Below, piece by piece: positions 33,468-41,262 of a stretch of DNA of 46,253 nucleotides. The stretch is taken from the NCBI GenBank assembly GCA_028280225.1, contig JANQMF010000224.1, positions 1 to 46,253 on the forward strand, given 5' to 3'. Position numbers and translations under genes: made by a program. This DNA comes from Pseudomonadales bacterium. GTDB taxonomy: Bacteria > Pseudomonadota > Gammaproteobacteria > Pseudomonadales > Azotimanducaceae. The stretch's first letter is position 1; each line of letters starts with the position of its first letter. Under the pieces are notes generated by a model. It was not told the DNA's origin. It did no database searches and was given only the letters and a program-made list of their open reading frames with translations.

Positions 33468-34175
33468 TTATTCATCAAAGCCGACAAAAACAACAGTGTC
33501 GTCCACGGACTTGCGCCGCGAGACAACGGCGTTCGCCGGAAAGCTGTCGTCAGGATAACCCATGGCCACGCAGATCATGATGACCTGGTCGTCGGGGATA
33601 TTGGCGTGTTCGCGAACCACCGGGGATTGCATAATACCCTGGCTGTTGATGACACAACCTAAGCCTTTGGACCAGGCAGCGTTAACCAGGGCATTGGTAA
33701 TTCCCCCGCAGTCAAAGGGGGCGATATCGCCGCCGTGAATGGAGCGGTCGTAGGTCACGACGATGGAAACCGGTGCGTCGAATTGACGAAACCCCCGCAG
33801 CACCCAGTCTTGTCTGGCGTCTTTGTCATGCCGCTGAATACCCATGGCTTCGAAAAGCTGGATGGCAATTTCTATCTGCCGCTCCCGGTGTGCCCCTTCG
33901 TAACCGCCGTGGCTGCGAAACTCCCGGGAGTCGGGTACCCCGGCGAGATTCCGCTCTGTATTCCCTGCGCGTATTCGGTCAAGGGGGTCGCCGCTGACCA
34001 CATATAAATTCCAGGGTTGGGTGTTCAGCGATGAAGGTGCGCGGATAGCCAGGCTGACTACTTCTTTGATGACTTCTTTAGGGACGGGTTTGTCCAGATA
34101 TCCGCGAATGCTGCGGCGGCCGTAAATAACTTCGTCGTAATGCAACTGTATGTCCTGATGCTTATTGTTTTCCAC
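33468..34175 (-). CDS. Nitroreductase family FMN oxidoreductase
   Basis: 235 residues. YGRRSIRGYLDKPVPKEVI is the FMN phosphate motif at the N-terminus; APSSLNTQPWNLYVVSG follows, and the C-terminal part has GLGCVINSQGIM and MICVAMGYPDDSFPANAV. It reduces nitro or quinone compounds, or dehalogenates, with NAD(P)H. The start is GTG with no good ribosome site. It marks the left border of a gene-poor stretch before the beta-helix gene. Confidence 0.9.
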   Translation of the reverse strand: MENNKHQDIQLHYDEVIYGRRSIRGYLDKPVPKEVIKEVVSLAIRAPSSLNTQPWNLYVVSGDPLDRIRAGNTERNLAGVPDSREFRSHGGYEGAHRERQIEIAIQLFEAMGIQRHDKDARQDWVLRGFRQFDAPVSIVVTYDRSIHGGDIAPFDCGGITNALVNAAWSKGLGCVINSQGIMQSPVVREHANIPDDQVIMICVAMGYPDDSFPANAVVSRRKSVDDTVVFVGFDE

Positions 34176-34509
34176 AGTTTAACGAAGGAAGACGAAAATT
34201 GGGTAACTTGTTGTTTGGGTAAACGGGGTCCGCGTTGGTTGTTGCGAAAAAAGACAGGTTGGGGTGAGCCACAAGCGTACTATCAAGGGCGGTCTTGTTA
34301 GGGTTGACGTCACGCGCTGTGAAGGCGGTTGACTACAGCGATATTTCTGTGGGCCTGGGTGACTAAGGGGCCGGGTTAACGTGATTCTGCGAACCTTTTA
34401 CGCTTACCCATGGTATACGGCTTGAACTTTAAGGGTAGTGAAAAATGAATGTGTCCATTCACACAGGCTTTATTTGCTACAGTTATGGCCGTGGCGTTGA
34501 GCTGGCCTG
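34176..34509. other. Intergenic region, 334 bases
   Basis: No credible gene was found here. The only recognisable element is a small hairpin with T-run on the reverse strand at 34440-34461 (listed separately). The open frame on the reverse strand spanning 34376-34585 overlaps the beta-helix gene in another frame and looks non-coding. Confidence 0.5.
34440..34461 (-). terminator. Putative terminator of the beta-helix gene
   Basis: On the reverse strand TGAATG-GACA-CATTCA is followed by TTTTT, about 50 bases after the stop of the beta-helix gene. The stem is only six base pairs and AT-rich, so it is weak, but the order hairpin then T-run is right for intrinsic termination. Confidence 0.45.
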
Positions 34510-37500
34510 TCATGGAGTTGGGACCGTCCAATTGTCGCAGTAAGACTGGTAGCTGGGATCCGATATCAGCGTATCCGCGTTCCAATCGGTTTGTAACTCG
34601 CAGGTTCCGCCTTCTAAAGCGAAGTTGCCGGTCACGGACTCAATACCGGCATTAGTTTCAATGACAACAGCTTTTTCACCGCTGAACAAGGCGTCCCCAC
34701 CCACGTTCAGATACCCGCTGACCCCACTGGTATATTGACGTGAGTGGACCTTAACGACAGCCTCCGGCTTGCCGAAGTAACGTCCGTCCACCTTGACTTT
34801 GCCGGTGGAAAGCACCGACAAATTTCCGGTGACATCAAGCAAAGTCTGTCCACCGCCAACACCTGTGGCTCCGTATGCCTGAACTTTCATCTGCTTGGCG
34901 TATACCGAAATATCCTGATCAAGCAGTACGTCCCCACATCCTGAATAGAGGCTAAGATCAGTTCTTGGTGTTGCCGCGCCAATTTTTGTTCCGCTGTCAT
35001 CAGTCCGGCTTAGCGTCACGTCACCCGAGGCGAGTAAGACAATACCCGCGCTGGCATCCACCGTGAAATCCCGGTCTAATTGCAGGGCAGGATTGCTGGG
35101 CTCATTCTGGCTGGGACAGCCGTAGTAACTGCCCGCATAAAGATACAGTTTGTCTGTGGCTGAAAACGTGGCCCCCTGGCCTATGCGAAGGTCACCTTTC
35201 CGGGACGTTATCCGTACATCCTTGGCCAGGGTGCGTTTGGGTATAAGGCTATTTGTTTCCACGGTTGCGGCATTCAGGAAATCACCCGCGCCGTCTGTGT
35301 GGTTTGGAGGATCGGCAACCGGGCGCTGACCGCCGGTGCTGATCACCTTGGGATTGGCGGCTTCCTCGCCAGCGTCTTCTTCCGTGGCATATTGATATTT
35401 CATGGCAACTTCGTCATAGACCACAAAGGGGCTTTTGGGCACATCACTGCCATGAAGCGCATAGACGCCGGACCAGGCCTCAACGTTGACTTTCATACCG
35501 CTCAAGGTAATGCCGGGATAGAGATACAGGGCACATTTGGTGCGAATCTTAAGCTTTTGGCTGGGCGTTAAATCGCCGACAACGATCAAGCTTCGGGTAG
35601 GGAAATCGGCGCTTTCTTCCAGGTCCGCAAGGGTGGCTATGACGTAGTATTTGCCCTGCTCACAGGTTCGATTGGCAAGGCTGTCATATGCTGTTGGATT
35701 CTTTTCATAAGCGCCGGCGTCACAGGTTTCCAGATTGTGGGGCCGAGGTTTGCCGCGTTGATCGGTGAGGGCAGCCGCACAGTCCGACGGCTGAGCACCC
35801 GCGATTGCCGGGCCGCTGAATACGGCTAATGTTGGGGTTTGCCCACCGTGGTCATAAAGACTATCAGCAAGATCCTCGCTCACCAGGGCTGGGGTTGATA
35901 AGCCACAGGAATCTGACGTATCTGAATAGGTGTTTTCCATGGTAAATGAATCGTTGCTGCAACTACCGATCAAATTGAAAGCCACCACGGAGTTGCGGGC
36001 GATCACGGATGAAGAGGATTCTCCAAAGATTCCGCCGTTGTTGTGCGCGATTGTTGAAAAGGAGATGTTGAGAACAGCCTGATTGGTGGCGTGAATGGCT
36101 GCTTGTCCAATCGAATTGACAACAGGGTCGTCAGGATCGTGGAAGCCATTGCCAACAAACGTGCTGTTCTTGATGTTGCAGGTAGACGGGTTTCCGGACG
36201 ATCCGCAGTATATGGCGGTTCCCCTGGAGTAACCGGTTGCATCACTATTGGAGAAAAAAGTGCTGTTGGTAATTTGAAGGTGAGAAAAGGGGCCACTTTT
36301 TATGGCACCACCTCTACGACGACCGGTTCTTGGCGCGGTAACTTCATTATCCGCAAATTCAAATGAGTCGATAAATAAATTACCGCTGCCCAAATGGATT
36401 GCTCCGCCATTACCGAACGACGGGGCATTGACGTAACCATTGATAAGCCTCAAGCCTTCCATGGTTACCGTGGGGCTATCTACGATATCAAAGATTCTGC
36501 TTTTTTGGTTTGCATCGATTGTGAGTAAGTGGGCTCCGGGGCCGATAATCTGTACATCCGTCTCTATGAGCATCTCATTGTCGGTGTCATCAAAGGTGAT
36601 TGTCCCGGTTAGGCCATCCTGAAATACAATCTCGTCTGCGCGGGTATCCAGGTTTGCATCCAAGATCGCCTGCCTGAGGGACCCCTCGCCGGAGTTATTG
36701 GTATTGGTTACCGTGATCGCGGCATGGACTGTCGTTTCTTTTTCGTAGGCACCAGCGTCACAGTTTTCTAAGGTGCTGGGGCGGGAGATGTTGCGTTGAT
36801 CGGTGAGAATAGCGGCACAATCCTCCAGCCGGGCACCGGCCACGGCGGGCCCCCTGAGCAGGGCCAATGTTTGTGTTGGTCCACCGTTGTGACTTAAGGC
36901 CTGGTCGAGATCCTGTGTCCTCATGATTTCGGTGGGTAGCCCACATTGAGCCGGCGTATCTGAATACGTGTTCTGGACGGTGAAATTATCACGAGAGCAA
37001 CTGGGGATATTGTTGTAAGCCAGGACTGAATTACTTACCGTAACCTGGGCAAAAGATTCGCCAAAAATTCCCCCGTTGTTGCGTGCGATAGTGGAAAAGG
37101 AAATGTTAAGTGTTGCATTGTTGGGGGCGTGGATGGCGGCTTGTCCAATTGAACTTTCGATAGGGTCATAAGGCGTGTAGAAGCCATTGCCGACAAAGGT
37201 GCTGTTCACGATATTGCACACCTCCCCACAATATACGGCAGTTCCCCGTGAATAATCGTTCGCATCGTTGTTGGAGAAGAACGCGCTGTTGGAAATATTG
37301 AGTTCAGTTGTGGAGTCACTTTTTATGCCACCACCGCGCCTATTGCTGGGACTGCTGCCGGTTGTTTCATTGTCTGCAAATTCGCATGCGTTAATACTCA
37401 AATTGCCTCTCCGCAAATGAATTGCGCCGCCTTGTCCGAAGGACACGCCCGCATCACGGCCATTGACAAATCGCAGGCTTTCTATGGTGACATCAGCACC

Positions 37501-37935
37501 GTCCAGGATTTGAAATATTCTGCTTTTTTGGCTTGCATCAATGGTCAGTTTGTCTGCCCCGGGCCCGGTGATGTGGACGCTCTGGTCGATTACGATCTCG
37601 TTGTCGGTATCGTCAAACGAGATGGTTCCGGTAAGTCCGTCTTGAAAAATAATCTCGTCTCCCCCGCTGCCTGCGTTGGTATTTGTTATGGCCTGTCTGA
37701 GTGACCCCGCGCCTGAATTGTTGGTATTCGTAACGGTATAAGTTGCCGCAGAAGATATACCGGTAGTCAAAAGCCAGGTCATGGTTGTCGTGACAAAGTA
37801 GAGCAGGTATTTCTTTATGGGTTGGCAGGCGCCTTTGGAACCGGAGGTTGCGGTTGTGTATGCAGAATGTGCAAGCTGACGTTTTGAATGTGGATGCGAA
37901 ACAGAATGGGATAGTCCGGTGAAACGTTCACTCAT
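34510..37935 (-). CDS. Large secreted beta-helix protein with two choice-of-anchor Q-type repeats
   Basis: 1141 residues. A long basic N-region leads to the hydrophobic YLLYFVTTTMTWLLTTG and a cleavage site near ISSAA, so it is exported. Residues 65-399 and 406-745 are two copies of the same unit: TVTNTNNSGAGSLRQAI, QDGLTGTISFDDTDNEI, TIDASQKSRIF, GGAIHL, NSTFVGNGF, NISFSTIARNNGGIFGES, then HNGGPTQTLALL-type and CDAGAYEK ends. This is a right-handed beta-helix of the choice-of-anchor Q kind. Residues 750-1141 are a different Cys-containing beta-rich region. Likely surface or matrix adhesin-like; no anchor domain is seen. Long N-region resembles extended autotransporter signals. Confidence 0.85.
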   Translation of the reverse strand: MSERFTGLSHSVSHPHSKRQLAHSAYTTATSGSKGACQPIKKYLLYFVTTTMTWLLTTGISSAATYTVTNTNNSGAGSLRQAITNTNAGSGGDEIIFQDGLTGTISFDDTDNEIVIDQSVHITGPGADKLTIDASQKSRIFQILDGADVTIESLRFVNGRDAGVSFGQGGAIHLRRGNLSINACEFADNETTGSSPSNRRGGGIKSDSTTELNISNSAFFSNNDANDYSRGTAVYCGEVCNIVNSTFVGNGFYTPYDPIESSIGQAAIHAPNNATLNISFSTIARNNGGIFGESFAQVTVSNSVLAYNNIPSCSRDNFTVQNTYSDTPAQCGLPTEIMRTQDLDQALSHNGGPTQTLALLRGPAVAGARLEDCAAILTDQRNISRPSTLENCDAGAYEKETTVHAAITVTNTNNSGEGSLRQAILDANLDTRADEIVFQDGLTGTITFDDTDNEMLIETDVQIIGPGAHLLTIDANQKSRIFDIVDSPTVTMEGLRLINGYVNAPSFGNGGAIHLGSGNLFIDSFEFADNEVTAPRTGRRRGGAIKSGPFSHLQITNSTFFSNSDATGYSRGTAIYCGSSGNPSTCNIKNSTFVGNGFHDPDDPVVNSIGQAAIHATNQAVLNISFSTIAHNNGGIFGESSSSVIARNSVVAFNLIGSCSNDSFTMENTYSDTSDSCGLSTPALVSEDLADSLYDHGGQTPTLAVFSGPAIAGAQPSDCAAALTDQRGKPRPHNLETCDAGAYEKNPTAYDSLANRTCEQGKYYVIATLADLEESADFPTRSLIVVGDLTPSQKLKIRTKCALYLYPGITLSGMKVNVEAWSGVYALHGSDVPKSPFVVYDEVAMKYQYATEEDAGEEAANPKVISTGGQRPVADPPNHTDGAGDFLNAATVETNSLIPKRTLAKDVRITSRKGDLRIGQGATFSATDKLYLYAGSYYGCPSQNEPSNPALQLDRDFTVDASAGIVLLASGDVTLSRTDDSGTKIGAATPRTDLSLYSGCGDVLLDQDISVYAKQMKVQAYGATGVGGGQTLLDVTGNLSVLSTGKVKVDGRYFGKPEAVVKVHSRQYTSGVSGYLNVGGDALFSGEKAVVIETNAGIESVTGNFALEGGTCELQTDWNADTLISDPSYQSYCDNWTVPTP
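35701..36720 (-). repeat. Second copy of the ~340-residue internal duplication
   Basis: Encodes residues 406-745 of the beta-helix protein and matches residues 65-399 along the whole length, for example NTNNSGEGSLRQAI against NTNNSGAGSLRQAI and DGLTGTITFDDTDNE against DGLTGTISFDDTDNE. The copies have clearly diverged at DNA level, so the duplication is not recent. Confidence 0.85.
36739..37743 (-). repeat. First copy of the ~340-residue internal duplication
   Basis: Encodes residues 65-399 of the beta-helix protein. Paired with 35701-36720. Copy-specific differences include two Cys-containing loops (YCGEVC here, YCGSSGNPSTC in the other copy). Confidence 0.85.
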
Positions 37936-38365
37936 TTTTTGCGCCTAAATCGCGGTATGTATGACCGGAAGCTAAAATTGTGATGACCTATTGTTCCAAC
38001 GCTTTTGCAACCGCTTTTCAACCAAGCCCCCGATTACGTCAAAATGTTCTAAAGCGGGGTTTGCCGAGAGAGTTCAGGCACGGACCTGACTGATGACCGT
38101 TTGATCAAGGTTGTTCTTCACCTGAAACGAGCGGATGATTTAGGGACTGCGCTTGCAAGTCTGCCGTTTGGCGGCACGTGGGTTATGAATCCTCAGGGAA
38201 GGCTGTCTGAATGTGCCGAAAATCAAGTGAGAGATGTTGGTTTCTGATCACAGTATGGAGTTAGTAACTACATTTCGTTTGGTAGGGTGACGTAGAGTCT
38301 GAAATAAAAGTAATGAGGTTAGTCCTTTAGACTTTGTTGGATGCAAAACCAGATAAGGGGGGAGC
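37936..38365. other. Divergent intergenic region, 430 bases
   Basis: Separates the beta-helix gene and the PLD-like gene, which face apart. It must hold both promoters. A 64-codon open stretch without a normal start is listed separately at 38053-38247. No clear operator or known riboswitch was seen. Confidence 0.4.
38053..38247 (+). pseudogene. Possible remnant of a coding sequence
   Basis: This frame is open for 64 codons between two stops and reads like protein, for example LTDDRLIKVVLHLKRADDL and FGGTWVMNPQGRLSECAENQ. It has no ATG near its beginning and no ribosome site. I do not recognise a family. It may be the tail of a gene lost by rearrangement near the tRNA-Ser region, or chance. 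Confidence 0.25.
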
Positions 38366-39415
38366 ATGCCGCTGGTGCATGGTGGATTTGAACTACATCT
38401 GGGTCCAGTTGAGCAGGGTGGTCCTGACTCGCTGATCGATCCCATCGTGAATTTCATTAATCAGGCGCGGGCTCGTCAAAAGTTGATGATTGCGGTTCAG
38501 GAGATTGATGAACAGCGCATCGCAGATGCCATCGTGCGTGCTCGCCAAAGAAAGGTAACTGTTGATGTCGTTATTGAACAAAGCTACCTGCTGGGGAAGA
38601 AAGCGGCAGTCAACCCTTCCCAGCCCGGCGGGCCACATGAAATCAATCGGCAGTTACAAAACATGATGCTGCGTGCAACGGTGGATCTGAAGTGTGATTT
38701 CAACCCGGACATTTTCCATCAGAAATTTATGGTGCTGGGCAACAAGGTATTGACCGGTTCGACAAACTTCACCACCACCGGTGTGACCAAAAACCTCAAT
38801 CACGTGGTCGTTGTCAACGACGCTGAAATTGCCAATCTCTACAAACGGGAGTTTAAAGAGATCCAGCAAGGCCGGTTTGGCAAGCAGAGTATCGACCGGG
38901 ATGAAAAACCCAAGGATGCCCGGGTGACCGGTGTTCGTACCAAGGCGCTTTTCGCGCCGGATCATGCCCCGGAAATGGAAGTCATGAAGCAGATTCTAAA
39001 GGCGAAGCAACGCATCGACTTTGCCGTGTTTACGTTTGCGCAATCCTCGGGGATTGATGATGCCTTGGTGGCTGCGGATAAAAACGGGATAGCGGTACGG
39101 GGGTTGTTGGATCGCCGTATGGGTAATCAGAAATGGGCAGCTAAAGATACCTTGGTTGCTGGAGGTGTGGATTTACGGCTGATTGGTAATCGAAATGGCC
39201 TGGGCAAGTTGCACCATAAGTTGATGACCATTGATGATTCCATCACCATTTTGGGCAGTTTCAACTACACAAAACCGGCTAACAGATCAAACGACGAAAA
39301 TATTCTGATCATTGGTGACCTGAACGAGACCAATGGGGCTGCAAAATCCAAACAAATGAAAATAGCTACCGCCGCCAGGAAAGAGATCGACCGGATAAGG
39401 GTGGATCACGGTTGA
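38366..39415 (+). CDS. Phospholipase D-like protein with one intact and one degenerate HKD motif
   Basis: 349 residues, two PLD halves. The second motif is complete: HHKLMTIDDSITILGSFNYT, with His283, Lys285 and Asp290. The first, HQKFMVLGNKVLTGSTNFT, has His118 and Lys120 but Gly125 where Asp is expected. No signal peptide or membrane segment is seen, so it is probably cytoplasmic or exported by another route. PLD-fold enzymes cut phosphodiesters in lipids or nucleic acids; this layout also fits nuclease-like members. AAGGGGGGAG precedes the ATG. It is divergent from the beta-helix gene. Substrate unknown. Confidence 0.85.
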   Translation: MPLVHGGFELHLGPVEQGGPDSLIDPIVNFINQARARQKLMIAVQEIDEQRIADAIVRARQRKVTVDVVIEQSYLLGKKAAVNPSQPGGPHEINRQLQNMMLRATVDLKCDFNPDIFHQKFMVLGNKVLTGSTNFTTTGVTKNLNHVVVVNDAEIANLYKREFKEIQQGRFGKQSIDRDEKPKDARVTGVRTKALFAPDHAPEMEVMKQILKAKQRIDFAVFTFAQSSGIDDALVAADKNGIAVRGLLDRRMGNQKWAAKDTLVAGGVDLRLIGNRNGLGKLHHKLMTIDDSITILGSFNYTKPANRSNDENILIIGDLNETNGAAKSKQMKIATAARKEIDRIRVDHG

Positions 39416-39458
39416 TGGTGGGAAGTTGCGCGGAGCGCTGAACGCTGTGCCTATTTGC

Positions 39459-39482
39459 TTCGCCCGCAATTGAGCGGGCGAA
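39459..39482 (+). terminator. Perfect 9-bp hairpin after the PLD-like gene
   Basis: TTCGCCCGC-AATTGA-GCGGGCGAA forms a GC-rich hairpin 44 bases after the PLD stop and about 30 bases before the lipoprotein start. It lacks a T-run, so it may be an attenuating or mRNA-protecting hairpin instead of a simple terminator. Confidence 0.45.
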
Positions 39483-39513
39483 TATCAGTCGACTAGCAAA
39501 GGAGATGCTCAAT

Positions 39514-40518
39514 ATGACTAAGTTATGCCTCACTGTTTCCACACTTTTACTGCTGTGCGCCTGTGCACCAACGTTGGTACACCGCGAAAGCATTCAAACA
39601 CCGTTCACGTCCTTCGAGAATGACACGGTTTACCTCACGGAAGCAGGCGAAATAGAAAACCGCTTGTATATTCATTGGGACATAAACCACGTGGCCCGCT
39701 CGGATATCGCGCCAACCACCTGGGTAGGTGAACGCAGCATCTCATGTTTGCAAGGGCCCGCCGCTTTAGGTTATGACGCGGTTAACAATACACTTATGCG
39801 GGCCTGGTTTATCACGTCAAGTGCAAGCGGCGCCAACATGCACGTGACCCGTGGCAACAATATCAGACGGGTAAACTGCCCAGGTGTATCGCTAAATGAA
39901 ACTGTTCGCGCTTTTCCTGAAACCTTTATGAATGGCACGGAGAAGTATGTGGTCTGGTGGAATGATCGCAATCTGCGCATCGCAAAGCTAACCGGAAATG
40001 CCTTGACCGAAGAAGCACTGATATTCACCCATCCCAACACCGGAAGTACAGTAAACGGCGCTTTTCAGCCGAGTGCGACAGTCCTGGACAACGAGACATT
40101 TATTGCAACGCGGATTGGTGCCCAGGGCCAGACTAATACGATCCATCTTGCGTCTTCGACCGACATGCAGAATTGGAGCAATACATTCGTAAGTGTAGAC
40201 CGGTCCGTGGCACCACGCCCGCAGATTATTGCCTTTGAGGGAGTGCTTTTTCTGTTCTACAGCGGTTTTATCCCCGACAACGAAATTCGGTACATCGCCT
40301 CGGACGACGGTGGCCAGACATGGACCGAGCCGCGCGCGCTAGACGTTGATACAGCCGTGGAACCCACGGGAAATGCAGGAACGGCAGGAGGTTTTGGCGT
40401 TGCACGTCACCACGATTCAAGGGATGGGGAAACCCGTCTTGTTGTGGCGTGGACCACGGATCAGGTCTCTCAAGATCCGCCTATTCTTGTTTCGGTGTAT
40501 GACGTTTTGATCCCATGA
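39514..40518 (+). CDS. Lipoprotein with sialidase/BNR-like beta-propeller
   Basis: 334 residues. TKLCLTVSTLLLLCACAPT is a lipoprotein signal with the acylated Cys at 17. The body is beta-rich, with an Asp-box SDDGGQTWTEP near residue 275 and partial repeats SSTDMQNWSN and WNDRNLRIAKLTG, suggesting a six-bladed sialidase-like propeller. I see no full sialidase Arg triad, so a glycan-binding or structural role is as likely as hydrolysis. Start: AAAGGAG is directly against the ATG at 39505 but nine bases before the ATG at 39514, so the latter is chosen. It is the last gene before the tRNA-Ser repeat array. Confidence 0.75.
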   Translation: MTKLCLTVSTLLLLCACAPTLVHRESIQTPFTSFENDTVYLTEAGEIENRLYIHWDINHVARSDIAPTTWVGERSISCLQGPAALGYDAVNNTLMRAWFITSSASGANMHVTRGNNIRRVNCPGVSLNETVRAFPETFMNGTEKYVVWWNDRNLRIAKLTGNALTEEALIFTHPNTGSTVNGAFQPSATVLDNETFIATRIGAQGQTNTIHLASSTDMQNWSNTFVSVDRSVAPRPQIIAFEGVLFLFYSGFIPDNEIRYIASDDGGQTWTEPRALDVDTAVEPTGNAGTAGGFGVARHHDSRDGETRLVVAWTTDQVSQDPPILVSVYDVLIP

Positions 40519-40610
40519 CCGGGTGGGGGGCGTAACCCGTTGGGGACTGGATGGCATCATCAACCGTGTATAGGCGTTAGTGAATAACGGACTATCCCCC
40601 GTTCAGTGGG

Positions 40611-40639
40611 TAGAGCCGTAGAGCCGAGCAGTAGAGCCG
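40611..40639 (+). repeat. Short TAGAGCCG repeats
   Basis: TAGAGCCG occurs at 40611-40618, 40619-40626 and 40632-40639, just beyond the outer end of the tRNA-tail repeats. No function can be assigned. Confidence 0.6.
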
Positions 40640-40657
40640 TTGCGTGCTGAAAGGGGA

Positions 40658-40826
40658 GGGATTATACCCTACGGGTTGCGCGCGGCGCTTGGCGCCGTGC
40701 TCATTCGCTACGCTCCCTATGGGTCGCTCGCAGTCGAACCAGAGGGACCGAATCAAACCGCCCATTCCACAGGTAATTTCATAAACGGGACTGCGCCCCG
40801 TTTATGAAATTAATGGCGGAGAGGGA
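40658..40826 (-). repeat. tRNA-Ser tail repeat, distal unit (169 bases)
   Basis: Second copy, counted from the tRNA, of a unit that on the reverse strand begins with the tRNA-Ser 3' tail (AATCCCTCCCTCTCCGCCA) and ends in a core shared with the proximal unit: CGGTTTGATTCGG, CTGGTTCGACTGCGA, GAGCGTAGCGAATGAGCACG, GCGCGCAACCCGTAGGG. It includes a perfect hairpin at 40775-40811 (AATTTCATAAACGGG against CCCGTTTATGAAATT). A third, truncated tail (CCCTCCCC) follows at 40658. Comparable tail-containing repeats follow tyrT in E. coli. Confidence 0.8.
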
Positions 40827-41018
40827 GGGATTATTCACATCGGGCTACTCGCCCGATGTTCACCCTACGGGTTGCGCGCGGCGCGTGGCGCCGTGCTCAT
40901 TCGCTTCGCTCCCTACGGGTCGCTTCGCAGTCGAACCGGAGGAACCGAATCAAACCGCCCACTTCGCCATCAATAAAAAAAGGGCCGATGGCCCCTTTTT
41001 ATTGATGGCGGAGAGGGA
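40827..41018 (-). repeat. tRNA-Ser tail repeat, proximal unit (192 bases)
   Basis: Directly follows the tRNA-Ser gene on the reverse strand and starts inside its 3' end. It shares about 100 bases of core with the distal unit with few changes, but its two variable segments differ: a terminator-like hairpin next to the tRNA (40971-41004) and a second hairpin ACATCGGGC-TACTC-GCCCGATGT at 40837-40859. The 20-base tail ATGGCGGAGAGGGAGGGATT occurs at 41005-41024 and again, identical, at 40813-40832. Confidence 0.8.
40971..41004 (-). terminator. Terminator of the tRNA-Ser transcript
   Basis: On the reverse strand GGGCC-ATC-GGCCC is followed by a run of seven T, one base beyond the tRNA CCA end. The flanks CAATAAAAA and TTTTTATTG also pair, so it can work in both directions. 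Confidence 0.85.
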
Positions 41019-41094
41019 GGGATTCGAACCCTCGATAGGGGTTACCTATACACACTTTCCAGGCGTGCTCCTTCGACCGCTCGGACACCTCTCC
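41006..41094 (-). tRNA. tRNA-Ser (anticodon GGA)
   Basis: 89 bases including an encoded CCA. Acceptor GGAGAGG pairs with CCTCTCC, followed by G and CCA. The D-arm region is GTCCGAGCGGTCGAAGGAG, the anticodon stem-loop CACGCCTGGAAAGTGTG carries GGA (reads UCC/UCU), a long variable arm GTATAGGTAACCCCTAT marks class II, and the T-arm is GAGGGTTCGAATCCCTC. The upstream neighbour is the SRP RNA gene, 10 bases away on the same strand, so they may share a transcript. Confidence 0.97.
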
Positions 41095-41104
41095 GGGAAC
41101 TGGA

Positions 41105-41213
<109 letters not shown>

Positions 41214-41262
41214 ATAGGGGCGCGTATGCTAGCTGAACTGGTGACTAATTTATAGCGTGGAT

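Noticed and set aside
34376-34585. 69-residue open frame across the end of the beta-helix gene
   Set aside because: Starts inside the beta-helix gene in another frame; no ribosome site; the beta-helix frame is convincing to its stop.
40658-41024. CRISPR array or insertion sequence in the repeat region
   Set aside because: Units are long (169 and 192 bases), only two full copies, contain tRNA sequence and encode no transposase or cas gene.
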